NCBI RefSeq assembly: GCF_000701705.1
Contig: NZ_JNJP01000024.1
Coordinates: 1 to 50,064, forward strand
Direction: 5' to 3'
DNA length: 50,064 bases
From: Bilophila wadsworthia ATCC 49260
GTDB lineage: Bacteria; Desulfobacterota; Desulfovibrionia; Desulfovibrionales; Desulfovibrionaceae
The notes beneath the pieces are model-generated. The model was not told the DNA's origin and made no database searches. It worked only from the letters and a program-made list of their open reading frames with translations. The first letter of the stretch is position 1. Every line of letters begins with the position of its first letter. Below are positions 8,186-16,284 of this stretch, piece after piece. The position numbers were made by a program, and so were the translations under genes.

Positions 8186-8878
8186 ATGAACGAACCTATT
8201 CAGGAAGAGAAACCCATCTATGTCTTCCAGCTGCCGATCCGCATCTGGCACTGGAGCATGGTGCTCTCGTTTCTCGTGCTTATCCCTACGGGGTACATCA
8301 TCGGCAAGCCGTGGCATTCGCTGGACGGCGACCCGACCTATCTCTTTTACATGGGCTATACCCGCATGGCCCACTTCATCGCCGGATTCATCATCACCAT
8401 CGGCCTGCTCTGGCGCATCATCTTCGCGTTCTTCGGCAACAAATACTCCAGACAGGTTTTCATCATTCCGTTCTGGAGAAAAAGCTGGTGGCTGGACCTG
8501 CTGTCGGACTTCCGCTGGTACCTGTTTCTCGACAGGACCCCGCGCGAGCACATCGGGCACAATCCGCTGGCCCAGCTCGGCATGATGACCTGCATCAACC
8601 TGCTCATCATCATGATCCTGACGGGCTTCGGCATGTACGTCCAATCGTCCGACTCGGTCATCCTCCAGCCATTCCATCTGGTGGTGGACTTCATTTACTG
8701 GATCGGCGACAGCGGGCGGGATCTGCACAGCTACCACCGCTTGGGTATGCTGTTCCTCATGTGCTTCATCATCATTCACTTGTATATGGTCATCCGTGAA
8801 GAAATCATGGGCAAATCCACGCTCGTCTCGACCATGTTCAGCGGATTCCGGCTGCTGCGCTCAGGAAAGGGAGGCTGA
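8186..8878 (+). CDS. hyaC: [NiFe]-hydrogenase cytochrome b subunit
   Basis: The 230-aa integral membrane protein is of the HyaC/HupC type. It has about four hydrophobic segments (roughly residues 24-42, 62-82, 130-150 and 185-203), several membrane-embedded His residues suited to b-haem ligation, and the motif HSYHRLGM. It takes electrons from the small subunit and passes them to the quinone pool. Its start follows an AAGGAGA site 10 bp after the large-subunit gene. The presence of this subunit distinguishes the complex from soluble periplasmic HynAB enzymes that use cytochrome c3. Confidence 0.92.
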   Translation: MNEPIQEEKPIYVFQLPIRIWHWSMVLSFLVLIPTGYIIGKPWHSLDGDPTYLFYMGYTRMAHFIAGFIITIGLLWRIIFAFFGNKYSRQVFIIPFWRKSWWLDLLSDFRWYLFLDRTPREHIGHNPLAQLGMMTCINLLIIMILTGFGMYVQSSDSVILQPFHLVVDFIYWIGDSGRDLHSYHRLGMLFLMCFIIIHLYMVIREEIMGKSTLVSTMFSGFRLLRSGKGG

Positions 8879-8880
8879 TC

Positions 8881-9426
8881 ATGGAACGGATCGTCGTATT
8901 GGGGCTTGGCAATATCCTCTATGGGGATGAAGGCTTCGGCGTCCGGGTCGCGGAACGGCTCTATTCGCGGTATGCCTTTCCCGACAACGTGGAAATAGTG
9001 GATGCCGGAACACAGGGGCACCCCTTGCTGGCCTTCGTGGAGCGGGCCACGCGCCTGCTGTTGCTGGACGCCGTGGACTTCGGGCTCCAGCCGGGGACCA
9101 CCGTCGAGAAGGACAGCACAGGCATCCCGGCCTATTTGAGCGCGCACAAGATGAGCCTACACCAGAACAGCTTTTCCGAAGTGCTGGCCCTTGCGGAGCT
9201 GAAGGACTGCCTCCCGGAGGAAATCCGGCTGATCGGAGCCCAGCCTCTGGACATGACCTATGGAAACACGCTGAGCCCCCTGTTGCTGTCGCGGCTGGAC
9301 ACGTTGGTGGACATGGCGCTCCATCAGCTTCAGGCATGGGGCGTGCCCGGCCGTCCGGCGTGTCCCGAATCCGTATTCCAGAACCCTGAGATCTCGCTTG
9401 AGCGGTATGTTCCCTTGCCTGCCTGA
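8881..9426 (+). CDS. hyaD: Hydrogenase maturation endopeptidase (HyaD/HupD family)
   Basis: The start codon follows the cytochrome b stop by 2 bases. The 181-aa protein begins with the family motif VLGLGNILYGDEGFG. The nickel-sensing residues Glu17, Asp63 and His94 can be placed by comparison with the family (E16, D62, H93 in E. coli HyaD/HybD). It cuts the large-subunit precursor after the last metal-binding His. No other maturation genes follow; hypA and hypB lie near 41 kb and the rest are outside the window. A strong terminator ends the operon. Confidence 0.93.
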   Translation: MERIVVLGLGNILYGDEGFGVRVAERLYSRYAFPDNVEIVDAGTQGHPLLAFVERATRLLLLDAVDFGLQPGTTVEKDSTGIPAYLSAHKMSLHQNSFSEVLALAELKDCLPEEIRLIGAQPLDMTYGNTLSPLLLSRLDTLVDMALHQLQAWGVPGRPACPESVFQNPEISLERYVPLPA

Positions 9427-9445
9427 GCGTCCTGCACGCTGACCC

Positions 9446-9480
9446 AAAGAGCGGGGAGAGGAAAACTCTTCCCGCTCTTT
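9446..9480 (+). terminator. Intrinsic terminator of the hydrogenase operon
   Basis: A 15-bp stem (AAAGAGCGGGGAGAG with CTCTTCCCGCTCTTT, one G-U pair) and a 5-base loop end in a T run, 20 bp after the protease stop codon. Confidence 0.85.
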
Positions 9481-9669
9481 TCCATGCCTGCTCAAACACC
9501 AACGGGGCACACGGCGGATCGGCCACCGCTCTGGTGCAAGAAGTTTCCGTCCCCCACACTGACCGCTCCGCCGCAACAAAACCCTCTTTCCCCGCACTGT
9601 CCGCCTCTGGACATTCCTTCCACCCTACGGGTATGAGACATAAAAATATCCGATAGGGAGACTAAGGAA

Positions 9670-10803
9670 GTGAACATAGACGGGAAAGCGTATCGGACGA
9701 TCTGGCTTGATGAGGCGGATCGCCTGCATGTCATTGACCAGCATGTGTTGCCCCATCGTTTCGAGACAGCGACGATCACGTCGTTCAGTGCGCTTTGTGA
9801 CGCCATCCGGAACATGCTCGTCCGAGGTGCGGGGCTCATCGGCGCAACAGCCGGATACGGCATGTGGCTTGCCGCCTGCGAAGCTCCCGCGAAGGACACT
9901 GAAGCTTTCGACACGTTCATGTCCGACGCCGCAACCGCCTTGAAGCGAACCCGCCCCACGGCCTCCAATCTGGCATGGGCCGTTGACCGCCAGCTTGCCG
10001 CCATGACGCGGGGAAGTTCCCCGGAAGAAAAGCGGCATATCGCCAAAGTTACAGCCCAAGCCATCGCCGACGAAGACGCCGAGGCGTGCAAGCGCATCGG
10101 CGAACACGGAAAAACGCTGCTCGAAGCGCTGGCGGCAAAGAAAGCGAACGGAGCCCCCGTCAACATCCTGACGCATTGCAACGCGGGCTGGCTGGCCTTC
10201 GTGGACTACGGGTCGGCCTTGTCTCCCGTGTACGCGGCGCACAACGCGGGCCTTCCCGTGCATGTGTGGGTCGACGAAACCCGTCCCCGTAACCAAGGTG
10301 CAAGCCTCACGGCGTGGGAGCTCTCCCGGCACGGCGTGCCCCACGCGCTGATCGCGGACAATGCGGGCGGGCATCTCATGCAGCACGGGCAGGTGGACAT
10401 CGTCATCGTCGGCGCGGACCGGGTTACCCGCAGGGGCGACGCTGCCAACAAGATCGGTACCTATCTCAAGGCACTGGCGGCGCACGACAACGGCGTTCCT
10501 TTTTATGTGGCGCTCCCCTCCTCGACGTTCGACTTTTCCCTTGATGACGGCGTGGCGGAAATCCCCATTGAAGAACGCGGAGCTGCGGAAGTCCGCATCA
10601 TGAGTGGGAAAACGCCCGACGGCAGCGTGCTTGACGTCCAGATTTGTCCGGACGAAACCCCCGCCCGAAACTGGGCGTTCGACGTCACCCCGAATAGGCT
10701 CATCACAGGGCTCATTTCCGAACGCGGCGTCTGTCAGGCTACTCAAGAAGGCATCGACTCCCTGTATCCCGAATCCGCAGGAACGGCACGCCATGACAGC
10801 TGA
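9670..10803 (+). CDS. mtnA: S-methyl-5-thioribose-1-phosphate isomerase
   Basis: The 377-aa protein belongs to the eIF2B-like MtnA family. It has RGAGLIGATAGYG near residue 52, the catalytic Cys170 in THCNAGWLAF and Asp250 in GADRVTRRGDAANKIGTY. It converts methylthioribose-1-phosphate to methylthioribulose-1-phosphate. GTG is the start, with GGGAG about 9 bases upstream. It is the first gene of a three-gene operon with a class II aldolase and mtnP. Its stop codon overlaps the aldolase start by 11 bases, pointing to translational coupling. Confidence 0.95.
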   Translation: MNIDGKAYRTIWLDEADRLHVIDQHVLPHRFETATITSFSALCDAIRNMLVRGAGLIGATAGYGMWLAACEAPAKDTEAFDTFMSDAATALKRTRPTASNLAWAVDRQLAAMTRGSSPEEKRHIAKVTAQAIADEDAEACKRIGEHGKTLLEALAAKKANGAPVNILTHCNAGWLAFVDYGSALSPVYAAHNAGLPVHVWVDETRPRNQGASLTAWELSRHGVPHALIADNAGGHLMQHGQVDIVIVGADRVTRRGDAANKIGTYLKALAAHDNGVPFYVALPSSTFDFSLDDGVAEIPIEERGAAEVRIMSGKTPDGSVLDVQICPDETPARNWAFDVTPNRLITGLISERGVCQATQEGIDSLYPESAGTARHDS

Positions 10804-11455
10804 GCCGATTGACGGCGTCGTCAAGTACCAAGCGAGCCATACAAGGGGAGACGTCGAGACGTCCCTCCGTACCTTGCCCGCTGGAATACGCGAAACGGCG
10901 CTTGATGCGCTGACGCTTTTTCCCGAGCTGGATGCGGCGCGCACGACGCTTCATGACGCGGGGCTCATCGGCGTTTACCCTTCCGGCATCGGTTACGGGA
11001 ACGTCTCTTTGCGGCTGGCGGGGAACCTGTTTCTCATCAGCGGGAGCGGAACGGGCTCCAGCCGCCTTCTGGGAAAACAAGGTTACAGCCTCGTCCGCGC
11101 GTTTGACCCCCTCGAAAATACCGTGGCATCCTTCGGCCCCGTCCAAGCCTCTTCGGAGTCCATGACGCACGGGGCCGTTTATGGCGCGGCCAACAAAGCG
11201 CGCTGCGTCATCCACATCCACAGCCCATTCCTCTTTACGTCCCTGCTGGCGGAAGGCTTCCCCCGGACTCCGGAATCCGTCGCCTACGGAACCCCCGCCC
11301 TTTCCCGCGAAGTGGCACGCTTGATCACGGAAGAGCTTTCTCCTTCCGAAGGAATCTTTGTAACGGCCGGGCATAACGAAGGTGTTTTCGCGTACGGTGA
11401 AAGCATCGCCTCCACCCTCAACCTCATTCTTTCCCTGAACATGACAAAGGACTGA
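10793..11455 (+). CDS. Class II aldolase/adducin-family protein, probable methylthioribulose-1-phosphate aldolase
   Basis: A longer in-frame opening exists, but the ATG at 10793 gives the family-length 220-aa protein. Zinc ligands fit His141 and His143 (HIHSPF) and His194 (TAGHNEGVFAYG). Glu122 in ASSESMTHG matches the catalytic acid of fuculose-phosphate aldolase. Between mtnA and mtnP the substrate should be methylthioribulose-1-phosphate. In the DHAP shunt a class II aldolase splits this into DHAP and methylthioacetaldehyde. The related MtnB instead dehydrates it, but no later salvage genes (mtnC, mtnD, mtnW/X) are nearby. Aldolase is the better guess; sequence alone does not exclude dehydratase. 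Confidence 0.8.
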   Translation: MTAEPIDGVVKYQASHTRGDVETSLRTLPAGIRETALDALTLFPELDAARTTLHDAGLIGVYPSGIGYGNVSLRLAGNLFLISGSGTGSSRLLGKQGYSLVRAFDPLENTVASFGPVQASSESMTHGAVYGAANKARCVIHIHSPFLFTSLLAEGFPRTPESVAYGTPALSREVARLITEELSPSEGIFVTAGHNEGVFAYGESIASTLNLILSLNMTKD

Positions 11456-11457
11456 TC

Positions 11458-12225
11458 ATGGGCATCAAAGTAGGCATCATCGGCGGCAGCGGCCTCGACA
11501 ACCTGAACATTTTTACCAACGCGCGGGATACATTTACCGGCACGGTATGGGGCGAGCCGTCCTCGCCGCTCCGGGAAGGCGAAATCGCGGGCATTCCCGT
11601 GGCCGTATTGGCGCGTCATGGGCGCAGCCATACGATTGCGCCCTCTTCAGTCAATTACCGGGCTAACATCCAGGCCCTCAAAGATGCCGGATGCACGCAC
11701 ATCCTCGCAACGACGGCGACCGGTTCCCTCCGGGAGGAAATCCGGCGCGGCGATCTCGTCATCCTCGATCAGTTCATCGACTTCACCAAACAGCGGAAAA
11801 TGACGTTCCACGATTATTTCAAGCCGGGCCAGCCCGTCCATGCGCCCATGGCCGAACCGTTCGACGCCTCTCTTCGCCAAATCCTGATCGACGGCTGCCG
11901 CAAAAACGATTTCCCTTTCCATCCCACCGGAACCGTCGTCACCATCGAAGGCCCCCGCTTCTCCACCAAGGCGGAATCCCGCATGTTCCGGATGTGGGGG
12001 GCCGATGTCATCAACATGTCCGTTTCCACGGAAACGGCGCTTGCCAATGAAGCGGGCATCCCTTATGCCGCCGTGGCGATGTCCACGGACTACGACTGCT
12101 GGAAGGAGGACGAAGCCCCGGTAAGCTGGGAGGAAGTCTCTCTCGTCTTCAAGCAAAACGCCGAAAAGGTGACGACGCTGCTGGTTGAAAGCGTCCCCGC
12201 CATTGCGCAGGCCGCGTTGAAATAA
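11458..12225 (+). CDS. mtnP: S-methyl-5'-thioadenosine phosphorylase
   Basis: The 255-aa protein is an MTAP/PNP-family trimeric phosphorylase. It has a phosphate loop IIGGSGLDN at residues 8-16, ARHGRSHTIAPSSVNYRANI near 57, a conserved TTATGSL and the base-site segment MSTETA-like NMSVSTETALANEA. It splits methylthioadenosine, a by-product of SAM-using reactions, into adenine and methylthioribose-1-phosphate for MtnA. It starts 2 bases after the aldolase stop codon and closes the operon before a strong terminator. Substrate preference for MTA over other purine nucleosides is inferred from the mtnA context. Confidence 0.93.
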   Translation: MGIKVGIIGGSGLDNLNIFTNARDTFTGTVWGEPSSPLREGEIAGIPVAVLARHGRSHTIAPSSVNYRANIQALKDAGCTHILATTATGSLREEIRRGDLVILDQFIDFTKQRKMTFHDYFKPGQPVHAPMAEPFDASLRQILIDGCRKNDFPFHPTGTVVTIEGPRFSTKAESRMFRMWGADVINMSVSTETALANEAGIPYAAVAMSTDYDCWKEDEAPVSWEEVSLVFKQNAEKVTTLLVESVPAIAQAALK

Positions 12226-12269
12226 CTCCATCCGCCGCCTTAACGCCCGCAGCATACGCACGGCAAAAC

Positions 12270-12302
12270 AAAGACAGCCCGAAAGGATTCCGGGCTGTCT
12301 TT
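12270..12302 (+). terminator. Intrinsic terminator after mtnP
   Basis: A perfect 12-bp stem (AAAGACAGCCCG / CGGGCTGTCTTT) and T-rich tail lie between mtnP and the convergent 74-aa gene. Symmetric A/T flanks allow function on both strands. Confidence 0.9.
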
Positions 12303-12327
12303 GTTTCTTTCTGCGAAGCAGCAGGTC

Positions 12328-12552
12328 CTAGTGGAACCACCATTCCGAGCCTTCCGGCTGAACCGTCGTTCCGTGATAGGCAATCATCACGCCTTCGTTA
12401 TCTTCGTTACGGTGGCAATATCTTTGGGCGAAGCGAATGGCGGTTGCCTTGTCCACATTTTCCGCAATCATTCCCGCATTCTTGTTTTCCGCATTCTTGC
12501 GAGCGACAAAAATGACGTCATAGGTCTTATTGTCCATCTGTCCTGTGCTCAT
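12328..12552 (-). CDS. Small protein of unknown function, 74 aa
   Basis: I do not recognise this protein. The ATG at 12552 follows GGAGACG, a good ribosome binding site; an in-frame upstream ATG at 12660 lacks one. The product is soluble and polar, with a YDVIFVARKNAENKNAG segment, a helix carrying FAQRYCHRNED, and an aromatic C-terminus ending WWFH. It has no signal peptide or membrane helix. It shares the bidirectional terminator with mtnP and is otherwise alone. The intact frame, ribosome site and own terminator make it likely real, but it may be a lineage-specific gene. Confidence 0.65.
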   Translation of the reverse strand: MSTGQMDNKTYDVIFVARKNAENKNAGMIAENVDKATAIRFAQRYCHRNEDNEGVMIAYHGTTVQPEGSEWWFH

Positions 12553-12769
12553 ATCGTCTCCGTTCGGATGAAAGCTTGAAGAAGCACCGAGACCATCCGG
12601 GAACGCACCGGGTGAAGGCTTCTCTTTGCATGGTTCTTTTTTGAGCCTGTTTGCGTGCACTTGTCAACCCTGCCGGACGAGCCCCTTTTCCCTTTTGGTC
12701 AGATCACCTCTCCGTGCGCGGCATATTGTGTATGGAATACCGATTTACAATCTTTCAACCTAGTTACTT

Positions 12770-12782
12770 TATTTAATAAATA
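12770..12782. promoter_or_regulatory. AT-rich palindrome upstream of the symporter gene
   Basis: TATTTA-A-TAAATA is a perfect 6-bp inverted repeat in an AT-rich island about 120 bp before the symporter ATG. It may be a regulator site or part of a promoter. No proven sigma elements could be assigned. Confidence 0.35.
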
Positions 12783-12900
12783 GAAAAACAATTAGTTCTT
12801 GTCCTTTGCGCCACAATTGTCTATGACCGTAGAGCCGTACCTTGGTTGCCCTTTTGCAGGCAGCCGTTTTGACTACATCAATCGTAGAGGGGAGGAGATT

Positions 12901-14172
12901 ATGTCAAAGAAACATTCCAAAATGAGCCTTCCGGTGCAGATGGTCATCGGGCTTGTCCTTGGCGTCATCGTCGGGAGCATGACTTCCGCCGAGTTTACCG
13001 CCGCCTACCTGCGCCCGTTCGGGCAGCTTTTCATCACCCTGATCCGCATGGTGGTCGTGCCTCTGGTCCTTGCCACGATTATTGCAGGGGCCGCGGGCAT
13101 CCATGACCTGAGCAAACTGGGGCGCGTCGCCACCAAAACGCTCGTCTACTACTTCCTCACCACGGGCGTGGCCGTGGCCATCGGTTTGTTCCTCGCCAAC
13201 ATCATGCAGCCCGGCATTGGGCTGGATCTTTCCACGAAAGGCCTGGAGGCAAAGCAGATTACGCCGCCCAGCCTGATCCAGACCCTGCTCAACATCGTGC
13301 CTATGAACCCCATAGATGCCCTCGCCAAGGGCAACATGCTGCAGGTCATCTTCTTTGCCGTTATTTTCGGCTTTGCCCTGAGCTCCCTCGGCGAAACGGG
13401 CAAACCGCTGCTCCGTATTTTTGAACTCATCGGCGACGTGATGATCCGCATGACCAATATGGTCATGATGTATGCCCCCATCGGCGTGTTCGGCCTCATT
13501 TCCTACACCGTCAGCCAGCATGGCCTCAAGGTGCTCCTGCCTCTCGGCAAGCTCATCCTCGTCTCGGCCATCGCGTCCGTCCTGCACGTCATCATCTGTT
13601 ACAGCCCGCTGGTCAAATATGTGGTCCGTATCCCGCTTCCCACGTTCTTCCGCGGCGTTTTCGAACCGTGGCTCATCGCCTTTACGACGTGCTCCAGCGC
13701 GGCGGCCCTTCCCACCAACTTGCAATCCGTACGCCGCCTCGGGGCCTCCAAGGGCGTTGCCAGCTTCTCCATCCCGCTCGGCAATACCATCAATATGGAC
13801 GGCACCGCCATTTATATGGGCGTCGCGGCTGTTTTCGCCGCCGAAGTGTATGGCATCCCGCTGACCTTGAGCGACCAGCTTACCGTCATGCTCATGGGGC
13901 TTCTCGCCTCGATCGGCACAGCCGGCGTCCCCGGGGCTGGCCTTATCATGGTCAGCCTCGTCTTCACCCAGATCAGTATCCCGCTGGAAGCGTTGGCCCT
14001 GATCGCTGGCATCGACCGTGTGCTCGATATGATCCGCACCTCCATCAACGTCCTCGGCGATGCCACGGGTGCCCTGCTCGTTTCCAAGCTTGAAGGGGAT
14101 CTGAATACGGAGCCTTTCGCGGAGAATGAGGATGTCAGTGAGCTGAACACCGGCACGGAAACCTTCGAATAA
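12901..14172 (+). CDS. Dicarboxylate/amino acid:cation symporter (DAACS, GltP/GltT family)
   Basis: The ATG at 12901 follows GGGGAGGAG and gives 423 aa; an upstream in-frame ATG at 12799 has no such site. The protein has about eight membrane helices and the two re-entrant loops of the family. Hallmarks are the serine-rich SSAAALPTNL near residue 265, the NMDGTAIYMG cation/substrate motif near 298, and LDMIRTSINVLGDATGA near 377. It imports an acidic amino acid or C4-dicarboxylate with Na+ or H+ at the inner membrane. The substrate cannot be fixed. The C-terminal 30 residues are acidic and hydrophilic. It has its own long leader and a terminator, so it looks monocistronic. Confidence 0.92.
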   Translation: MSKKHSKMSLPVQMVIGLVLGVIVGSMTSAEFTAAYLRPFGQLFITLIRMVVVPLVLATIIAGAAGIHDLSKLGRVATKTLVYYFLTTGVAVAIGLFLANIMQPGIGLDLSTKGLEAKQITPPSLIQTLLNIVPMNPIDALAKGNMLQVIFFAVIFGFALSSLGETGKPLLRIFELIGDVMIRMTNMVMMYAPIGVFGLISYTVSQHGLKVLLPLGKLILVSAIASVLHVIICYSPLVKYVVRIPLPTFFRGVFEPWLIAFTTCSSAAALPTNLQSVRRLGASKGVASFSIPLGNTINMDGTAIYMGVAAVFAAEVYGIPLTLSDQLTVMLMGLLASIGTAGVPGAGLIMVSLVFTQISIPLEALALIAGIDRVLDMIRTSINVLGDATGALLVSKLEGDLNTEPFAENEDVSELNTGTETFE

Positions 14173-14195
14173 TTCACCGCAACATCTTTGGTATT

Positions 14196-14225
14196 GAGGC
14201 GTCTTCCCCAAAAGGAAGACGCCTC
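14196..14225 (+). terminator. Terminator-like hairpin after symporter gene
   Basis: A perfect 12-bp stem GAGGCGTCTTCC / GGAAGACGCCTC with a 6-base loop is followed by TTCCTTTG, a weak T tract. It lies 24 bp after the stop codon. Confidence 0.75.
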
Positions 14226-14473
14226 TTCCTTTGATCCGGCTCAGTTGCGGTAGAAACCAACACTATTGATACGGCCCCATGCCATATGCGGACTTTTGCC
14301 GACCTGGTGGAGGCTACACCGCTCGACCGGAATACGCTTACGTGATATGTATGAAAAAAACGGGGAGGAGCATGGCCTGTTTCTTCCTGTTTTCCCCGTC
14401 CGGTTTTGTCCATTGTGGTCAAGGCCATTCCCCAACGGACGGGTTTTCCGACACTGAACCGTGAGGGGTACTC
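14226..14473. other. Intergenic region before the 57-aa gene
   Basis: No gene is seen. A loose ACGGGGA/TCCCCGT hairpin spans about 14357-14401. Small open frames on both strands lack ribosome sites. It probably holds the promoter of the 57-aa protein/ubiE pair, but no clear -35/-10 pair was identified. Confidence 0.4.
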
Positions 14474-14647
14474 ATGGGTAAAGAAAATAAAGAAGCGTTG
14501 CAGGTTACGAAAGAAATCATCGTCAAATTCATCGAAACCCAGCGTATTTCTCCGAGCAACTTTGCGGAACATTTCCCCGCCATCTACAAGATTGTTCTCG
14601 ATACGCTGGAAGACAACGCGACACAGGATGACACCAGTGAACGCTGA
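14474..14647 (+). CDS. Small helical protein, 57 aa, upstream of and overlapping ubiE
   Basis: The ATG follows GTGAGGGG at 14461-14468. The 57-residue product runs MGKENKEALQVTKEII to an acidic tail. The middle (KEIIVKFIETQRISPSNFAEHF) resembles in layout the N-terminal helical segment of MucR/Ros regulators (IVxAYVxxNxVxxxDLP), but the zinc-finger part is absent. That likeness is from memory and weak. Its stop codon overlaps the ubiE start region, so the two are probably co-translated. It could be a small regulator or partner protein; function unknown. Confidence 0.65.
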   Translation: MGKENKEALQVTKEIIVKFIETQRISPSNFAEHFPAIYKIVLDTLEDNATQDDTSER

Positions 14648-15389
14648 AAACTCTCAAGAACTACTTGAAGAAAAAACCGGAACGGCGACCGACGCACACG
14701 CGGCAAAAGTTTCGGGGCTCTTCGCCCGTATCGTCAAATGGTATGATCCGCTAAACAGGCTCTTAAGCCTGGGTTTGGACCAAGGCTGGCGAAAATGCCT
14801 TGCCGATGCCGTACTTCCCGGGCAGGCGGAAGGAAAGCGGGTTCTCGATCTTGCTGCGGGTACGTTGGATGTTACATTAGCGGTGCGCAAGCGCCACCCC
14901 GCCGCACAGGTGCTGGCAATGGACTTTTGCCCTCCCATGCTGGTGCATGGGCAAAAGAAGCTTTCGGGAGAAGACAAAGACTTCGTTCTTTCCGTCGGGG
15001 CCGACGCACGAGCCCTGCCTCTCCCCGACGCGTGTATGGACGGCCTCACCATGGCTTTCGGCATCCGCAACATTGCCCCCCGCTCAGCCTCCTTCGCGGA
15101 GATGGCGCGAGTCCTCAAGCCCAGAGGCCGGGCCTGTATCCTGGAATTTGGGACGGGAAAGACGCGTATTTGGCTCGGCATCTACAATTTCTATCTGAAA
15201 AGGATATTGCCTGTCGTCGGCAGGCTTTCCGGAGATCCCGGTGCCTATGCCTACCTCGCCAGGAGCATCATCGAATTCCCCTCGGCGGATGCCTTGAGCG
15301 ATGAAATGCGCGCGGCGGGTTTCAAACGGATTTACCATATTCCGTTGTGTTCGGGCATTGTCTGCCTGCATGTGGCAGAGAAAGGATAG
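14637..15389 (+). CDS. ubiE: Demethylmenaquinone/ubiquinone C-methyltransferase, UbiE/MenG family
   Basis: GTG at 14637 has AGGA 8 bases upstream; ATG at 14628 is an alternative adding three residues. Both overlap the preceding gene. The roughly 250-aa protein is a class I SAM methyltransferase with the UbiE signatures WYDPLNRLLSLGLDQGWR, VLDLAAGTLDVT, MAFGIRNI and RVLKPRGRACILEF. The usual GTGD of motif I reads GTLD here. It methylates demethylmenaquinone to menaquinone at the membrane, which would serve quinone-linked respiration including the cytochrome b-type hydrogenase. Anaerobes of this group make menaquinone rather than ubiquinone, so MenG activity is the likely one. Confidence 0.9.
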   Translation: MNAENSQELLEEKTGTATDAHAAKVSGLFARIVKWYDPLNRLLSLGLDQGWRKCLADAVLPGQAEGKRVLDLAAGTLDVTLAVRKRHPAAQVLAMDFCPPMLVHGQKKLSGEDKDFVLSVGADARALPLPDACMDGLTMAFGIRNIAPRSASFAEMARVLKPRGRACILEFGTGKTRIWLGIYNFYLKRILPVVGRLSGDPGAYAYLARSIIEFPSADALSDEMRAAGFKRIYHIPLCSGIVCLHVAEKG

Positions 15390-15454
15390 AGGCATTGCTG
15401 CGGCAGGAAACACAGGAATCATGCAGACTGGTTTGCTGAAACAAGGAGAGGACT

Positions 15455-16048
15455 GTGAAAACATTTTTCTTTTTTGGCGACTCCATCACTCTGGGGGTCA
15501 ACGATACCCTTGCCGGAGGCTGGATCGGAAGATTTGCCGGATTGGCGTCCCAGCGCGCCGGCCTTCCCGTCCCGCCTTCCACCTTCTACAATCTGGGCGT
15601 CCGCAAACATTCGAGCCTTCAAATCCGAGAACGCTGGGCTTCCGAATACCGCTCCCGTGTCAATGACGCCACCGTGCCCTATTTGATTTTCTGTTTCGGC
15701 ACCGTAGACATGGCGGCTCCCAACGGCAATGTCGCTGTCCCTATGCAGGAAAGCACCCAAAACGCCCAAGCCATTCTTTCCGAAGCGCAGATGGAAGCTC
15801 CGGTCCTCATGATGGGGCCTCCCCCGGTGAAAAACCCGAATCACCTGGAACGGCTGAACAAATTGAACGAAACCTATGCCGGGCTCTGCCTCGATCTCGG
15901 TGTCGCCTATCTTGATCTTCTCAAAGGGCTCCCCGCCGTATACGTCGCCGATCTGGATGACGGGCTCCATCCGGGAAAAACGGGAAACATGCTGATTGCC
16001 GAACAGCTTCTCAATGCCCCAATCGTACAGGGCTGGATCCGAAGCTGA
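15455..16048 (+). CDS. SGNH/GDSL-family hydrolase
   Basis: The 197-aa protein starts with FFGDSITLG, giving nucleophile Ser10. It has an oxyanion Gly in block II (YNLGVRKHSS) and a final DGLHPG that supplies the catalytic Asp/His near 168-171. Block III (normally GxND) reads GTVDMA, so the oxyanion residue is unusual. The ATG follows AAGGAGAGG. There is no signal peptide, so it acts in the cytoplasm, likely as an esterase or lipase/acyl-thioesterase of unknown substrate. It lies 65 bp downstream of ubiE and may share its transcript. A terminator follows. Confidence 0.88.
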   Translation: MKTFFFFGDSITLGVNDTLAGGWIGRFAGLASQRAGLPVPPSTFYNLGVRKHSSLQIRERWASEYRSRVNDATVPYLIFCFGTVDMAAPNGNVAVPMQESTQNAQAILSEAQMEAPVLMMGPPPVKNPNHLERLNKLNETYAGLCLDLGVAYLDLLKGLPAVYVADLDDGLHPGKTGNMLIAEQLLNAPIVQGWIRS

Positions 16049-16067
16049 ACCGCCCATACCCATAACA

Positions 16068-16102
16068 AAAGCGCCCGCTCATGATGCATGAGAGGGCGCT
16101 TT
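16068..16102 (+). terminator. Intrinsic terminator after SGNH hydrolase gene
   Basis: A 16-bp stem (AAAGCGCCCGCTCATG with CATGAGAGGGCGCTTT, one mismatch), 3-base loop and TTTATT tail lie 20 bp after the stop codon. Confidence 0.85.
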
Positions 16103-16211
16103 ATTGTATTCCTCCAAAGCAATCTGTGCCGGGAAGCGGGAAATGCGGAAGCGATGGGACAGGTACAAAAGCCTTTGAAAGGGAAGGACGTACTCAGCAC
16201 AGGCAGAGCGA

Positions 16212-16256
16212 GAGAAGGGAGGGAAAGCTTTTTTCAAAACTTTTCCCTCCCTTCTC
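16212..16256 (-). terminator. Long hairpin between SGNH and HU/IHF genes
   Basis: GAGAAGGGAGGGAAA and TTTCCCTCCCTTCTC form a perfect 15-bp stem. It lies 29 bp past the stop of the leftward HU/IHF gene and probably ends that transcript, although no strong T run follows on either strand. Confidence 0.6.
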
Positions 16257-16284
16257 CATACATATCTTTCAACGTTAAAAGGGG

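Noticed and set aside
12904..14211. 435-codon open frame antisense to the symporter gene
   Set aside because: Composition (His/Asp/Gly-rich) is that of a reversed membrane-protein gene; no ribosome site.
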